This document shows positions 52,118-62,915 of a DNA stretch of 64,000 bases, in pieces (the first letter of the stretch is position 1; each line of letters opens with the position of its first letter). The notes below the pieces were generated by a model. That model searched no databases. It was given only the letters and a program-made list of their open reading frames with translations, and was not told the DNA's origin. Source of the stretch: Maniola hyperantus. Lineage: Eukaryota > Arthropoda > Insecta > Lepidoptera > Nymphalidae. The stretch covers positions 5,146,001 through 5,210,000 of the forward strand of contig NC_048546.1 of assembly GCF_902806685.2 (NCBI RefSeq), written 5' to 3'. The translations under genes and the position numbers were made by a program.

Positions 52118-52440
52118 ATGCCCGCGACTTTGTCCGCGTGGTTAATGTAGGTTTTTTAAAATCTCTTGGGAACTCTTTGATTTCCGGGATGAAAGTAGAC
52201 TATAATCGTTCCTGAGATGCATGCTGTCTTTATAGCAAATAAATGATTCACGCTATTTCGTACACGTGAATATACCTAAGCCCCGTGTAAAATCTTTGAT
52301 TTTCCGGGACAAAAAGGAAGTAGTTAGCCCAAGTAGGTCCTCGGGATGCAAGCTATCCCTGTACCTGTCAAAATCGGTTAAACAGATGGTCGTGAGAAGC
52401 TAGCAGACAGATAAACACATTTTTGCATTTATAATATATG
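52118..52440 (-). mobile_element. Two adjacent Helitron fragments
   Basis: First 'tgcccgcgactttgtccgcg' to 'cctgagatgcatgctgtctt', then a second start at about 52245 ('gattcacgctatttcgtaca') to 'gcatttataatatatg'. Both are in the same sense; neither has a clear CTAG. Confidence 0.65.
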
Positions 52441-52582
52441 TATTATTAGTACATAGGTATGGATTTTTCACAGGTTTCTGCTAGAAGCCGAAAAAGGCAC
52501 GAAAAAGTTAAAATTAAAAAAAAATACCCTATTTGTCTAAGCGTCCCAACCTAACTGTGATGATTGTTTGTATGGTTCGTTT

Positions 52583-52780
52583 TCAGGGTTCCGTACGCGT
52601 AGCATGCCAACGGGACCCATAAAATAGGTAGAGAGCTGAAATTTTTACTGAATGTGTATTTCTATTGCCGCTATAACAGCAAATAATAAAAAAATTAAAA
52701 TGGCTGCTTTAAAAATTCTTATACAATGGTACGGAACCCTTCGTGTGTGAGTCCGACTCGAACTTGACTGATTTTTTGTA
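52583..52780 (-). mobile_element. GGTTCCGTAC repeat family, variant
   Basis: CAGGGTTCCGTACGCGTAGC, 'cgggacccataaaataggta' and GTACGGAACCCTTCGTGTGT then 'gagtccgactcgaacttgac'. Both ends carry the GGTTCCGTAC motif in opposite sense. Confidence 0.65.
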
Positions 52781-52803
52781 CCTTGTCTTGTATCTAGTTA
52801 TTG

Positions 52804-52843
52804 ATATCTAGCTCGTCTATGAAGATTTAGACGAGCTAGATAT
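52804..52843. repeat. Perfect 16-bp hairpin
   Basis: ATATCTAGCTCGTCTA and TAGACGAGCTAGATAT with an 8-nt loop (tgaagatt). Confidence 0.9.
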
Positions 52844-54359
52844 AGAACTAGAAGAGACAGGTGTACAAGAGGCGGGCGCGGGCCGTGCACCGTGCATGGA
52901 TTGGATACCACACGGTGAAGCATGAACTGCTTCGTATAAAAATGTTCGTGACGTTTTGAATCCGTGCCTCGTCCGTACCTCGTACGTGGCACGGCTCGTG
53001 CCTGCCACGTGTTGGCATAAAATTATCCCTTAACATATTTTTAGTTTTTACGTCTACCCAAACCGCAAACAAGTTAAATGATAAATCCTATAAGGCGCCT
53101 GCCAAACTTTTCGAGCAAACTTTCACTAATCGACACCTAAAATGTCATTATATTGCCATAAATTCTCGCAGGAGTTATAAATTTTCCTCGTTTTTAGGCT
53201 TGTTTTAACCCTTCTCCGTTGTGAATATTTAAAAAGTCGTTGGCAACATTCTAATTGGGCAATCCTGCAAGGATTAAATTATCAAGACACCTATTTTACG
53301 GCACCTTTTCAAAGTTAATGAATTCAACATGAATTAACCGCGGCTGTTGGCTGTAACTTTGCTTGCAGACCTTGCAAAAATTGTAAAGTCCATTCATAAT
53401 ATTTAGGTACCAGAATTTTTTTGTTTTTAGGTACCTACCTACCTACTGTTAGTTAAGTATGAATATTAACACAGCATTTTTTATGTCTTATCAATGATTC
53501 GGTCTCTTATGTAGGAAAAAACTAGTCTCAAATTGAAATCTGTCGGATTCGTGATTCATTGAAAGTCGTCACCAACTCTAATCCTCAAGTTTAACTTTAA
53601 AGTTTAAAGTAACAGAAGTCGATATAGGTACATAAATTCTTTTTTAAGATCTTACTAAAATTAAAATTTCCTGCCGATTTCGTTTTTTTTTTTTTTTTGC
53701 CGAAAATCTATTTTTATTTTTATAAGGGGTAGGGGGTAGGTATATACCTTACCTAGGTTCCAAAATAGGTTGCTTCCGGTGTAGATTCAAGACTTTATCA
53801 TCAGTCACTTACCACTAGGGTCAAATCACAGTCTAGATGTAGGTAGCGGGTAGCCTGAAGTTTAGCATCAAATTAATAACAACCTATATTTTTGGGAATT
53901 CAGACTTGTCTATAAAAATGTTGCCTGAATATTATTGAAAAATTTCACTAAAATAATTGGTATGTACCTAGTAGGTACCTAGGCATAGCCACCTACTTTT
54001 TCTGGCCGAAAACATTAGGGAAACATTAGAAAGGGACGCTTTTATAACATTTTTAATTTAAATTCCGTAGTTCCAAGCGGCTAAAATGTTTACTCGCGAA
54101 GGGGGACATTTCGAACTTTATTTTTCGACTTTTTGTACGTTAATTTTTTACGGGAATCCCCATGAGACCGATTCGAGATTTGAAACAGGCGGAGTTTAAA
54201 AGTTGTAAGAGTTTGTTAAGAGACACTTTTACAATGGGTTAAAGCTTGCACAGCGGCGGAATCGCGGCATGCATAATTTTATGGCTTCCCAAAGGCTTTG
54301 AGTTCAGGATTAAAAATGTACCTTCTCATTGTAATATTGCCATTTATGTTAGTCATCTT
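52844..54359. other. Repeat-poor DNA, 1.5 kb
   Basis: 52860-53020 is GC-rich with GCCGTGCACCGTGCATGG and 'tacgtggcacggctcgtgcc', giving overlapping spurious - strand frames. 53090-53400 and 54020-54300 are single-copy here. A T run lies at 53688-53699. No gene or repeat family recognised. Confidence 0.4.
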
Positions 54360-54480
54360 CCACGTCCACCATCGTCCACGCGGCGCGAAACAGAGGAAAA
54401 TGGAAAAACATCGTAGCAAAGATCATATCAAAAGGGATCCTCAAAATTGAGGGAGCGACGCAGGAAGAGAAGGAAGAGTT
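54360..54480 (+). mobile_element. LINE 3' end fragment
   Basis: Translates with little damage as STIVHAARNRGKWKNIVAK, IISKGI and then 'ILKIEGATQEEKEE'. It matches the NAFRTASNREKWGNIAKKVIS tail of the copy at 27594-27850 and has the same A/G-rich end. Confidence 0.6.
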
Positions 54481-54685
54481 AGTCATCTACAAAAATACCT
54501 ACTTTTTCCTCTATCTATCTTATGATGTCACATATTTTTAAATGCATAATGAAAATTGCGGAACCGGCAATTTTGAACCGGCAAAAACAGTTACTTATCA
54601 TAAAAAATTCAAATGGTAAAAATGAAGTTCATACTTAGTGGGTAAATGTTGGAAAGTCCTAGGAATTGGTTAGGAACTTAAAAAA

Positions 54686-54950
54686 AACAGCCAAGTGCGA
54701 GTCAGACTCGCGCACCGCGGGTTCCGTATTAAAGTCGTATTTATTCGATATTGTATACGATAATTCAAAAACTATTACTTATGCATAAAAATAAATAAAA
54801 ATCTGTTTTAGAATGTAGGTACAGGTAAACTCCTTTCATATGATACCCCACTTAGTACCTATACTAATCTTACTTTGAAAGTTGAAAATACTAATATTTG
54901 TTCATGAACACATTTAATTTTTTTTTACAGGATGTAATGTAGCCACAAAA
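54686..54950 (+). mobile_element. GGTTCCGTAC repeat family, left half
   Basis: 'cagccaagtgcgagtcagac', TCGCGCACCGCGGGTTCCGT, 'aaaatctgttttagaatgta' and 'cctttcatatgatacccca', up to 'acaggatgtaatgtagccac'. The right half of the family appears 640 bp further on. Confidence 0.75.
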
Positions 54951-55594
54951 TAATATCAAATCTGCCCAATTAGAATAAACACTCAGGACCTATAGTAATT
55001 CGTACCTACCTATTCGCAAAGTGATTCTTGGCACATAGTCAAACATAGGAACCACTACAATACAAAAAGCTACGAACGCATCAAACCATACTAACTTTTA
55101 CACACAATCCCTCGAAGTAACAGCCACACTTTCAATTTACCGCCGTACATTTCAGGTTAAGTCGTAGCATCTTAACATAAAGAATTCCATTGCACCTTTA
55201 CCTCTACCACGCGACAATATTTCGTATGTAGCATTAAAATTTATCACTAGCGGGCGAGTTTACGCGAAAGCCTGGTGATAAAATAAAATGACAGTTGTTT
55301 AGTATTGGCTCGGGAATATTGTTTGTACTATGTAGAAATTGAAAGGTATGGGGCGCTCGAGACCTGTTTTATTTATGATGGAAAATGGGTTTTAGATTGC
55401 TGTGACTATCCGCGAAAGGAGTGATGTGCAGGTACTGTGTGACACTTCTGAATCGGGGGTGTTAGGTAGGCTTTATAATCTTAATACTTAGGTACTTATC
55501 ATACCTAGAATATGATATCCTTCCTATGTATGATATGTTCCTATATTGTGTTTTTGAAGTTAATTCCAAGATTATCATCCAAGATAATATTCAT
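54951..55594. other. Unassigned DNA between two repeat halves
   Basis: No family recognised. It sits exactly where the two halves of the GGTTCCGTAC repeat are split, so it may be inserted DNA or simply lie between two truncated copies. Confidence 0.4.
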
Positions 55595-55800
55595 TTATTA
55601 GATATTTTTTTTTTTTTTTTTTTTCCTTTACTTGTTGCTATAAGACCTACGTACTTACCAAATTTCATGATTCTAGGTCAACGGGAAGTATCCTATAGGT
55701 TTTCTTGACAGACACGACGACGGACAGACGGACAGACCGGACAACAAGGTGAACCTATAAGTGTTCCTTTTTTCCTTTTGAGGTACGGAACCCTAAAAAC
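55595..55800 (+). mobile_element. GGTTCCGTAC repeat family, right half
   Basis: T run at 55608-55624, 'ctataagacctacgtactta', 'atgattctaggtcaacggga', CTTGACAGACACGACGACGG and 'ttgaggtacggaaccctaaa'. Confidence 0.75.
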
Positions 55801-56055
55801 CCAAGCGTTGATATGTCGTTTTCAGTCGATAAGATGTCACGATCCTAAGCAATGAATAAATAATACGACGACAAAAGAGTAGTAGGTAACAAAATATGTA
55901 CTTATTTCTAATAGGATTGAGGTTAGTATAAGTATTATAATACCTAGACTTCAGTAAACCAACCCCTATTTATTATGTTAGTGCATTAAGTTATTAAATA
56001 AGTGCACAATTTTAAAACAGTAGATAGATAAAAAATTTTTTACAAAAAAAAATAA
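55801..56055. other. AT-rich DNA, no gene seen
   Basis: Nothing recognised. Confidence 0.3.
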
Positions 56056-56388
56056 AAACCGCCTTCAATACACAAACACTAAAAATTGAAAAATAATATA
56101 ATTTATTATCGAATATGATATTATGCATACAAGAGTTAATATAGTTCCAATTACAAGCAAAGCAATTTACTCTTATCCGTTGAAGAGTTCCATTATATAT
56201 CTTCGAAGATGTTCATCAAATCTTCACCAAATTTATATGGGACCTTTGAAGTAAGTATACCCTTTCAAACAAAAAAGAATTTTCAAAATCGGTCCAGGCG
56301 TCTTCGAGTAATCGGGGAACATACATGAATAATATAAAAAAAGGTTCTGACGAATTGAGAACCTCCTCCTTTTTTGAAGTCGGTTAAT
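56056..56388 (+). mobile_element. GAAGTCGGTT repeat (family M), copy 2, both ends
   Basis: Starts AAAACCGCCTTCAATACACA and ends TTGAAGTCGGTT, inverted ends of about 12 bp. The body shares 'tactcttatccgttgaagag', 'aaatcggtccaggcgtcttc' and TTGAGAACCTCCTCCTTTTT with 50828-51064. Confidence 0.75.
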
Positions 56389-58110
56389 AACTATGGTGTC
56401 ATCCTCAGACATTCATTACCTATTTAAAACTGACTGAGGCACAGAATAATATAATACCTAGTACTAACTGAGGTGGCGAAAGAAAATCCCCTGTACTGTG
56501 ATAATATAATTCCTTATTGCCCGCTTATATGACTCTTCGCGTAAAATAAATCACAAAGTGTTCGTGTAAATAAACAATACATAAGCGGAGATTTTACTAC
56601 TGGACACAACATAAAGGGGTCGCCAGTTGCACCGGTTTATATCCGGTTATATCCTCCGGATGAGCCGGGCCGGCGCCATAAACCAGACCGGATTACTTTT
56701 ATATCTCGTAACAAATAATAGCACATAAAACTTGTGTGAAAAACCACTAGTTACGGCCCGGATGAACAGAAAATGTAGAGAGTTGTTCTATACAACGACA
56801 ATCAGTACCCATTATTACAATATTGTAAGAAAGTGTATATTTCGTTTGTTGGTTTATTGGTTTGTCCTTCAATCACGTAAATCGTTGATATGCTTATCTC
56901 TAATGAGAGATTTCTTCCAGCTTCCCATTCACTCTTTTTGTACGATTCTAGATATACAAGCGCTTGTGAGTAATTGTGAGTAAGTCATAATTTCATAATT
57001 TGGCAAAGTATCACCGGAGGCCGTAACCGCCTCCCCCTCCATCCACCTACAACAACGACGTTACAAAAGACTTTACGCCTCATCCAACATTTAAGAATGA
57101 ATCGCCCTCTACTTTGTACAGTCCACCACAAAAATCTTGTAAATGTGGCCTGTTGGCCGATTAGTAGGTACTGTAGTGGGCACTGACGAGTCAGTATTTT
57201 GAGGCTACGTCGTGCGAAGCGTGGCGCGACTCGACAGTTTCAGACTACCGTAGGTATCTGATTGTAATTGTAATTTAAATTGTGCAGAATTATATATTTA
57301 TATTAGTGTTCACTTTCTTTGATTTCTTCCTACCCTGGTAGAGAACACGGCGCTATCTAGCCCCTAGTACAGTTGGCAAACTTGACGTCTACAGAACACT
57401 CCACCTGTACACTGTACAGGTACATACAGATAGGATGTTCTCGAAATCGTGCAATAAAAGAATCGCAATAGGTACGGTATTGATAGCGTTAAGGCACAGA
57501 ATATATAATTATTTTATAAGGATCCTACAGGCAATTTTATGATAATTGACCGTGCGAAGCGATGGTCTCTGAGTCTACTTGAGTGAAATTGCTATTGTCC
57601 GTCTGTCTATCTGTCAGAGCCTTATAACTTCTGAATTACTGAACGTTATTACTTCAAATTTAACCATAATAAGTAAAATGATGGCCTTCAGTCGAATTAA
57701 GCATTAAAAAAAATAAAAAGCTTGATTTCGGGGTGGCAACCATACAAAATGAGGGGCTTTAAAGTGGAAATTGAATTCGACGCTCTAAGTCAAAAACGGC
57801 TACATATTAGAAAATGAAACTTGTGTATAATTTCAGTTATATCCTGTACTTGAACAACAAATACTAAAATTAGATAAATTATAAACGAAATTATTTCTTT
57901 ACTCTATTCTTTAAATGAGAATGTCAATATTTTGAAACTACATTCTTCAACGGCCTAAGTTTTTCGAAAGGTTTTTTCAATGTACCTGCTTGACAAATGT
58001 TTAATAAGGCTTTGAACAAAGAGTATATAATCACTATGTTTTAGCTTTGAACATCTCTTTTTATGTAAAATATCAATCTTTTTGACAGACACACAAAAAA
58101 ATTATGTAAT
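56389..58110. other. Repeat-poor DNA, 1.7 kb
   Basis: A Helitron scrap at about 56846-56880 ('gtttgttggtttattggttt', 'gtccttcaatcacgt') and a (CTGT)-like run at 57600. Otherwise nothing recognised; the frame at 56732-56983 crosses the scrap. Confidence 0.35.
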
Positions 58111-58382
58111 AATAGGCTACTTGACAATTTTTTTAAGTTGGTCTTAAATGGTTAATATTTGTCCTATTATATCAAAAAAATTAACACTATATTTTTTTGC
58201 GCCCTAAAAACCGTAAAACTTTAATTTAAAAAAATATTTTTCTTAGACAGGTCAAAACACTGTCGGCCATGTTTGGCCGATAGATTATCTGTGCTCTGAC
58301 GTCATGCATTTGTAAACAACAGTATAACCCTGTGGTTATAACCATTTAAGACCAACTTAAAAAAATTGTCAAGTAGCCTATT
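58111..58382. mobile_element. MITE family D with 44-bp perfect inverted ends
   Basis: 58111-58154 and 58339-58382 are perfect reverse complements, beginning AATAGGCTACTTGACAATTT. The 272-bp element carries GTCGGCCATGTTTGGCCGA and CTGACGTCATGCATTTGT. The right half of 8048-9055 is a diverged relative. Confidence 0.93.
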
Positions 58383-58797
58383 GTTTGAAAAATTAAGATA
58401 TTTTGTGGCCTGCTGTACCGTCGCCAGCGGACTAAAGAAGTATCGCTCATCGTAAAAACTTTGTGCGCCATAAACTATGAAAATTAAATTACGTACAGAT
58501 TGTAGCAGCAATATACATTTCCCTTGTAATCAAGTGTTCATAAGATTGCTGCGAAGATTTTTAGGTAGGTAAATGGCTAAATACATATTTAAGGCGATAG
58601 ATAGTGCAGCGGGGCTATTACAACTGTGAGGCGATTCAAACTATTCTCAATATTTCGGTGTTATTTGTTATTTAAAAGAGTGACATGTATGTATAGATAG
58701 TGGAAACATATTTTCATACCTCAAACACAGATAGCGCTTGTTAGGCAGTGATGTATTGTTAGGCTTCAAATTGTGCTAGGTATTTAGGTACAAGACT
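58383..58797. other. Unassigned DNA
   Basis: No gene or repeat partner recognised. Confidence 0.3.
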
Positions 58798-58933
58798 TAC
58801 AGCCGTTCTCAGAGTTGATTAATCGTTAATTAAGTTTAGTTAAAACGAGACAGAGCTATATCTCTCACATAAATCTGTCTCGTTTTAACTCAATCTTAAG
58901 TAACGATTAGCGACTCTGAGTGCGGCTGTGTAA
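58798..58933. mobile_element. Foldback MITE, nearly all stem
   Basis: The left arm (TTACAGCCGTTCTCAGAGTT ... GTTAAAACGAGACAGA) and the right arm (TCTGTCTCGTTTTAAC ... CTCTGAGTGCGGCTGTGTAA) pair over about 55 bp with scattered mismatches, leaving a loop of about 20 bp. Confidence 0.85.
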
Positions 58934-60333
58934 CTCTTTTACCAGTCGCCATTTTTTTGTGAATATACGCAACAACACCCTGCTCAAGTTTTAACCGAAA
59001 CTGTGCTTATAATGGTTTGAAATGGGTTTAAAATTAATTAATGGATAATGTATGCGCACTGCTTCCACAAAAAGACATTTTTTTTCAACAATGTTCTGTC
59101 GGCATCTAAACATTTGGAGTTGTGATTACGATCCTTCAAAACAGCGACCCTTGGTATGGAATGTCATCTGGAATATAACATATTACTCGGCTGGACCCGG
59201 CTCATCCTCGGGGAGACCCTGTTAATTACCAAGTACAAGTCGCTGCGTCCGTAGAGGGTAACCTTTTAATGTTTTGTTTATCTTACATATTGATATTATG
59301 GAAAATACAAAGATACATTAAAAAAAACTATACCCAAGTATTACTTAATAAATTGTATTCCAATTCTACGTAGTCAAGATAGAGGCTTCTTTAGACGACG
59401 ATTCAAGCAACATGTGTCATATTCAACCTTTAATGCGTCTGAATCGTCCTCTATAGGTACAGAATACAGATGCCCCTATACCTATTGACTTGAATTCCGG
59501 AGTTGGAATATAGTCATACCTTCAGCACAGAATACGTCTACTACAACGTATACTACTAGTAGGTAGGTATCTACTTTCCAGGTATCTTTAAATTCTGTAT
59601 TTACATAGGTATAATTTATTACGAAGAAATTACAAAAAGGTGAGTAGGTATGTATTTAATTCCCGCGGCAGTACGAACTCCGTAAAAACGCAATTTTAAC
59701 GTTCCAATTTTAATTTTTTTTCTTCGACATTTGAACTTGGAACACCGCCACGAGGGATATTTCACGTCGTTTCAGTTCGAAAATTAAATTTAAATCCCCT
59801 CACATTTTTACCGCCCTCCAAATTATTTGACGCAATAAGTTATACTTTTTGCCGGTGTTTTATTTAATTTTCTTAGGTCAGATTCCTCGAGGACTTCCTT
59901 GTAAAAATGTTTCGCTATTTTTTCAATGCGAGTTCATACAGACGAAAAATCATATTATTAATCAAATCATAAAATACTAAATGACGACCACGATTTCGTT
60001 CGCGTGGATTTGTTTTTATAAAAATCTCAAGGGAACTCTTACGCCTACGAGCGTATTGGTAGCTCATATTTGGTCTATGGTAGCTATACCTAATTAGCAT
60101 TAATATATAAAATATTTAAGTATAATATTATAGACAAAACATTGTGTCATTCCTGCACATCTGTATATAACAGTAGATACTAAGTATATAAACTTTAACA
60201 TAAAATCTCCATTATTTTGTATTTTTTTGAATATCTAACTTATTATTTGAAATGTTAGGAATATTACGTTTTATCCAAAAACTTTAGAAAGCAAGTTCCC
60301 CATTTTCTTTTTAAACGCGTTTTATTTTCTCAG
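58934..60333. other. Repeat-poor AT-rich DNA, 1.4 kb
   Basis: A Helitron scrap at about 59990-60045 (- strand; 'cacgatttcgttcgcgtgga'). 59640-59930 is single-copy here. No gene recognised. Confidence 0.35.
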
Positions 60334-60358
60334 TTGCTCACGGCGCCATAACGGAAAG
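60334..60358 (+). CDS. Candidate 25-bp microexon
   Basis: TTTTATTTTCTCAG precedes and GTAAGA follows (AAG then GTAAGA is a full donor consensus). Read with one base completing a codon it gives CSRRHNGK, in phase with the end of the candidate at 44355-44433. No family recognised, and 16 kb of intervening DNA makes the link speculative. It may simply be a chance pairing of splice-like motifs. Confidence 0.22.
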
Positions 60359-60571
60359 GTAAGAAGCGGGCCACCAGGGGGCAGCTGTGAGGCACTTGTC
60401 AAAGCTCGTAATATTTTATTAGATAACCAAATAAACCTCGCCCGTTTCAAAATTTGCCCCGGGACGTTAGATACGGCCATCTTTTTCTATTATGCAAGGG
60501 AAAGTATGATAGAAAAGTCTCTCAAACATTGATAAAATAAATAATAAATAGTTAAGAAAATGTACCTAACT

Positions 60572-60752
60572 ATAAGTCCCGCAAATTGCTATTGCGCTGG
60601 AACCATGTCTCATTACCATCAAAATGACGTCATTTTGACATTATTTGACGTAGGTATATTTAAGTAAAAATATAGCATCAGCTCGAAACTTCAGTCTAGT
60701 GCTGACGTCACTAAAATGGCGGCCACGCGCATTAGAAATTTGCGGGACTTAT
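60572..60752. mobile_element. MITE family G, copy 2 (inverse)
   Basis: ATAAGTCCCGCAAATTGCTA at the left and the reverse complement of 'aatttgcgggacttat' at the right. The inside has ATCAAAATGACGTCATTTTG and AAAATGGCGGCCACGCGCAT, matching 10707-10872 in reverse. Confidence 0.88.
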
Positions 60753-60957
60753 ACTATGTAGTATGTCACTATAGTAATATAATACTGTCATGATACATAA
60801 TAAAGGTAAGGTATTGTAAAACCGCACGAACTATCGCTACAAAACAAATCTTTCATGTCTTCAGGTGGAGTGGATTGGCAGATAAGATAAGGTGTCCACC
60901 TTTTGTAGGTATGACTCATTAGTTGTGGGCTAAAGTAAAAAAAAATATATATTAACT

Positions 60958-61144
60958 AGTTTATCCCTGCGATTTAATCCGCGTGAACTACACAAATTTC
61001 AATTTACACCCTTAGGGGTTGAATTTTGTAAAATCCTTTCTTAGCGGATGTCTAGGTTATAATTGCTATAGCTAGTAGTTTGAGCTGTGTATTGATAGAC
61101 CAGTCAGTCAGTCAGTCAGTCACCTTTTCGTTTTATATATTTAG
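60958..61144 (-). mobile_element. Helitron-like element, internally deleted
   Basis: 'tagtttatccctgcgattta' near the 3' side, 'aggggttgaattttgtaaaa', 'agtttgagctgtgtattgat', (CAGT)n and 'cgttttatatatttaga' at the 5' end. Compared with 17299-17518, part of the body is missing. Confidence 0.75.
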
Positions 61145-61316
61145 ACTAGGTACTCTATCAAGTCACAGCTACAGTAAAGTTTATAGGCATGCATTTTACT
61201 CTAAACAATATGTATGAGTCTATTCTCTCTAGTCTTCTATTCTCACAGCATCCTAAAGATATCAAAATCTGAGCCATAAAGACGACACTTAACTTAACTA
61301 TGGGGCCGATTCTCTA

Positions 61317-61446
61317 GTACACAATCTCTAAACTAAACTAAATTAACAGGTCTAAATCTAGTGCTTTCCTTTTCCGCAAGCAACATTATGAAAGGGATAG
61401 CAATAGATTTAGACGTGATATTTTAGTTTAGTTTAGAGATTGTGTA
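61317..61446. mobile_element. MITE family F with 26-bp perfect inverted ends
   Basis: GTACACAATCTCTAAACTAA is the start of a 26-bp terminal repeat matched exactly in reverse at 61421-61446. The core CAGGTCTAAATCTAGTGC ... AATAGATTTAGACGTG pairs too. A diverged relative is at 9911-10064. Confidence 0.9.
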
Positions 61447-61944
61447 CAAAGGAATTAGCCACAATACCTACCTATAATATTATATGAACTCGCACACGCG
61501 TGGCTATTAATATTCATAATACAATTTAACGCAGCGAGGTTAATTTCACCTAAATATGTAAATTATCATGAGCCGACCACCGTTAATTCAGAGATGTCAG
61601 TTTGCAAATATTTTTGTCTCAGTCACGCTGCTAGTTAGTTATACAAGCGTGAAGGGGATGGTTGTTGTGTACATTATGAATAAGGTGGCAGGGAAAATTT
61701 TAACGGCGCCTATGAGGGTTATGAATGCTGAAATAACTTTCAAATATTGTCGCTAGGTGGACGGAAAGTTTGGTTCCTGAGGGGGCTTGTTTGCCGGCTC
61801 GTCCTCATCTCTGTTTATAAATGGAACGCACATCATTTTAAAATATAATATTATGCTACAGTGTGCGCGACCCTTACCAGACTACCTTGGACTAAAATTT
61901 TGTCCTTTAGCATTGCCTATGTAACATTATTTAAATCCATAGTA
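61447..61944. other. Unassigned DNA
   Basis: The small + frame at 61568-61756 has no recognised product. Confidence 0.3.
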
Positions 61945-62327
61945 ATATTATAAAAGCGAAACTGAGCATCATCTGCTCACGACTCCATCCGTGTAAGTTC
62001 ATATTTTTCTAAAATCCTATGGGAAATGTTTGATTTTTCGAGATAAAAGTATCCCATATCAGTATCCGCAAGCTATCCAATTTTCAAGCAAGCTATCTCT
62101 GTACCAAATAGACGATGGCCCGAATTGATCTACGTGGATTTAGGATTTTTGTAAAGTCCGTAGGAACTCTTTGATTTCTTGAAATAAAAAGTAGCTTATG
62201 TCCGTCGCCGGGACGCAATCTATCTCTGTACCTCGTCAAAATCGGTTAAACAGATGGGCTGTGAAAAGCTAGCAAACAGACAGACAGACATATACATTTT
62301 CTCATTTAAAATATTAGTATGGATATA
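61945..62327 (-). mobile_element. Two Helitron fragments in tandem
   Basis: First 'catctgctcacgactccatc' to 'caagctatctctgtacc' (about 61967-62107), then 'agacgatggcccgaattgat' to 'ttaaaatattagtatggat' with CAAACAGACAGACAGACAT. The second has a complete 5' end; both lack CTAG. Confidence 0.65.
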
Positions 62328-62827
62328 ATTTGCTAAGGTAACAATAAATCAAGTTTTTATGCATCCGAAAACAAAATAAATCTTAAATCATGAAAAAATC
62401 CGACAGCAACACGCGGGATAAAGTAATTAAACTGCTCGATTACATCTAAACGAAGTTAATCCAGGAAATTGCTATTCGCGAGTCCATAAAACATAATTAA
62501 AAAACTCGAACGGGAAAAAACGGGAGCCGCGAGCCGCGTCATCAATCTGAGAAATTATTTCATTTGCGTATTAAAATCCTCGTTTTGTCCGCTCTAAATT
62601 ATTCCTCGTTCTGTTAATTACTCACACCATGTACCCACCTACCTACCTATTGGCACATGTGTGTGCATCTTTACTATTTCGTAATTCGATACTATTTTAA
62701 TATAGGTACGAATAGTATCAATGTCCCAACTATGTACCTATTGCTAAAAATTATATATTGACTATTTAACGGTATACATTCATAAGCAAATTAATAAGGT
62801 TCCAAAATAATTTAAAATATATAAGTA
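62328..62827. other. AT-rich DNA, no gene seen
   Basis: CCTACCTACCTA near 62637 and GTAGGTAC-like words only. Confidence 0.3.
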
Positions 62828-62915
62828 TAGTACGTGCCAGGTCGGGATTTTTTTCACACAGTGAAAAAAATCCCTGCAATTCATTGAGATGAATTTTCAT
62901 CTCAATGAATTGCAG
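62828..62915. repeat. Two abutting perfect hairpins after a MITE end
   Basis: TAGTACGTGCCAGGTC matches the left end of the CGCGACAGGT MITE. It is followed by GGGATTTTTTTCAC / GTGAAAAAAATCCC (14-bp stem, 3-nt loop; 62844-62874) and CTGCAATTCATTGAGATGA / TCATCTCAATGAATTGCAG (19-bp stem, 4-nt loop; 62874-62915). The stems share one base and have no mismatch. Confidence 0.9.

Noticed and set aside
52798..53072. Three overlapping - strand frames
   Set aside because: Composition effect of a GC-rich stretch containing a hairpin; no domain.
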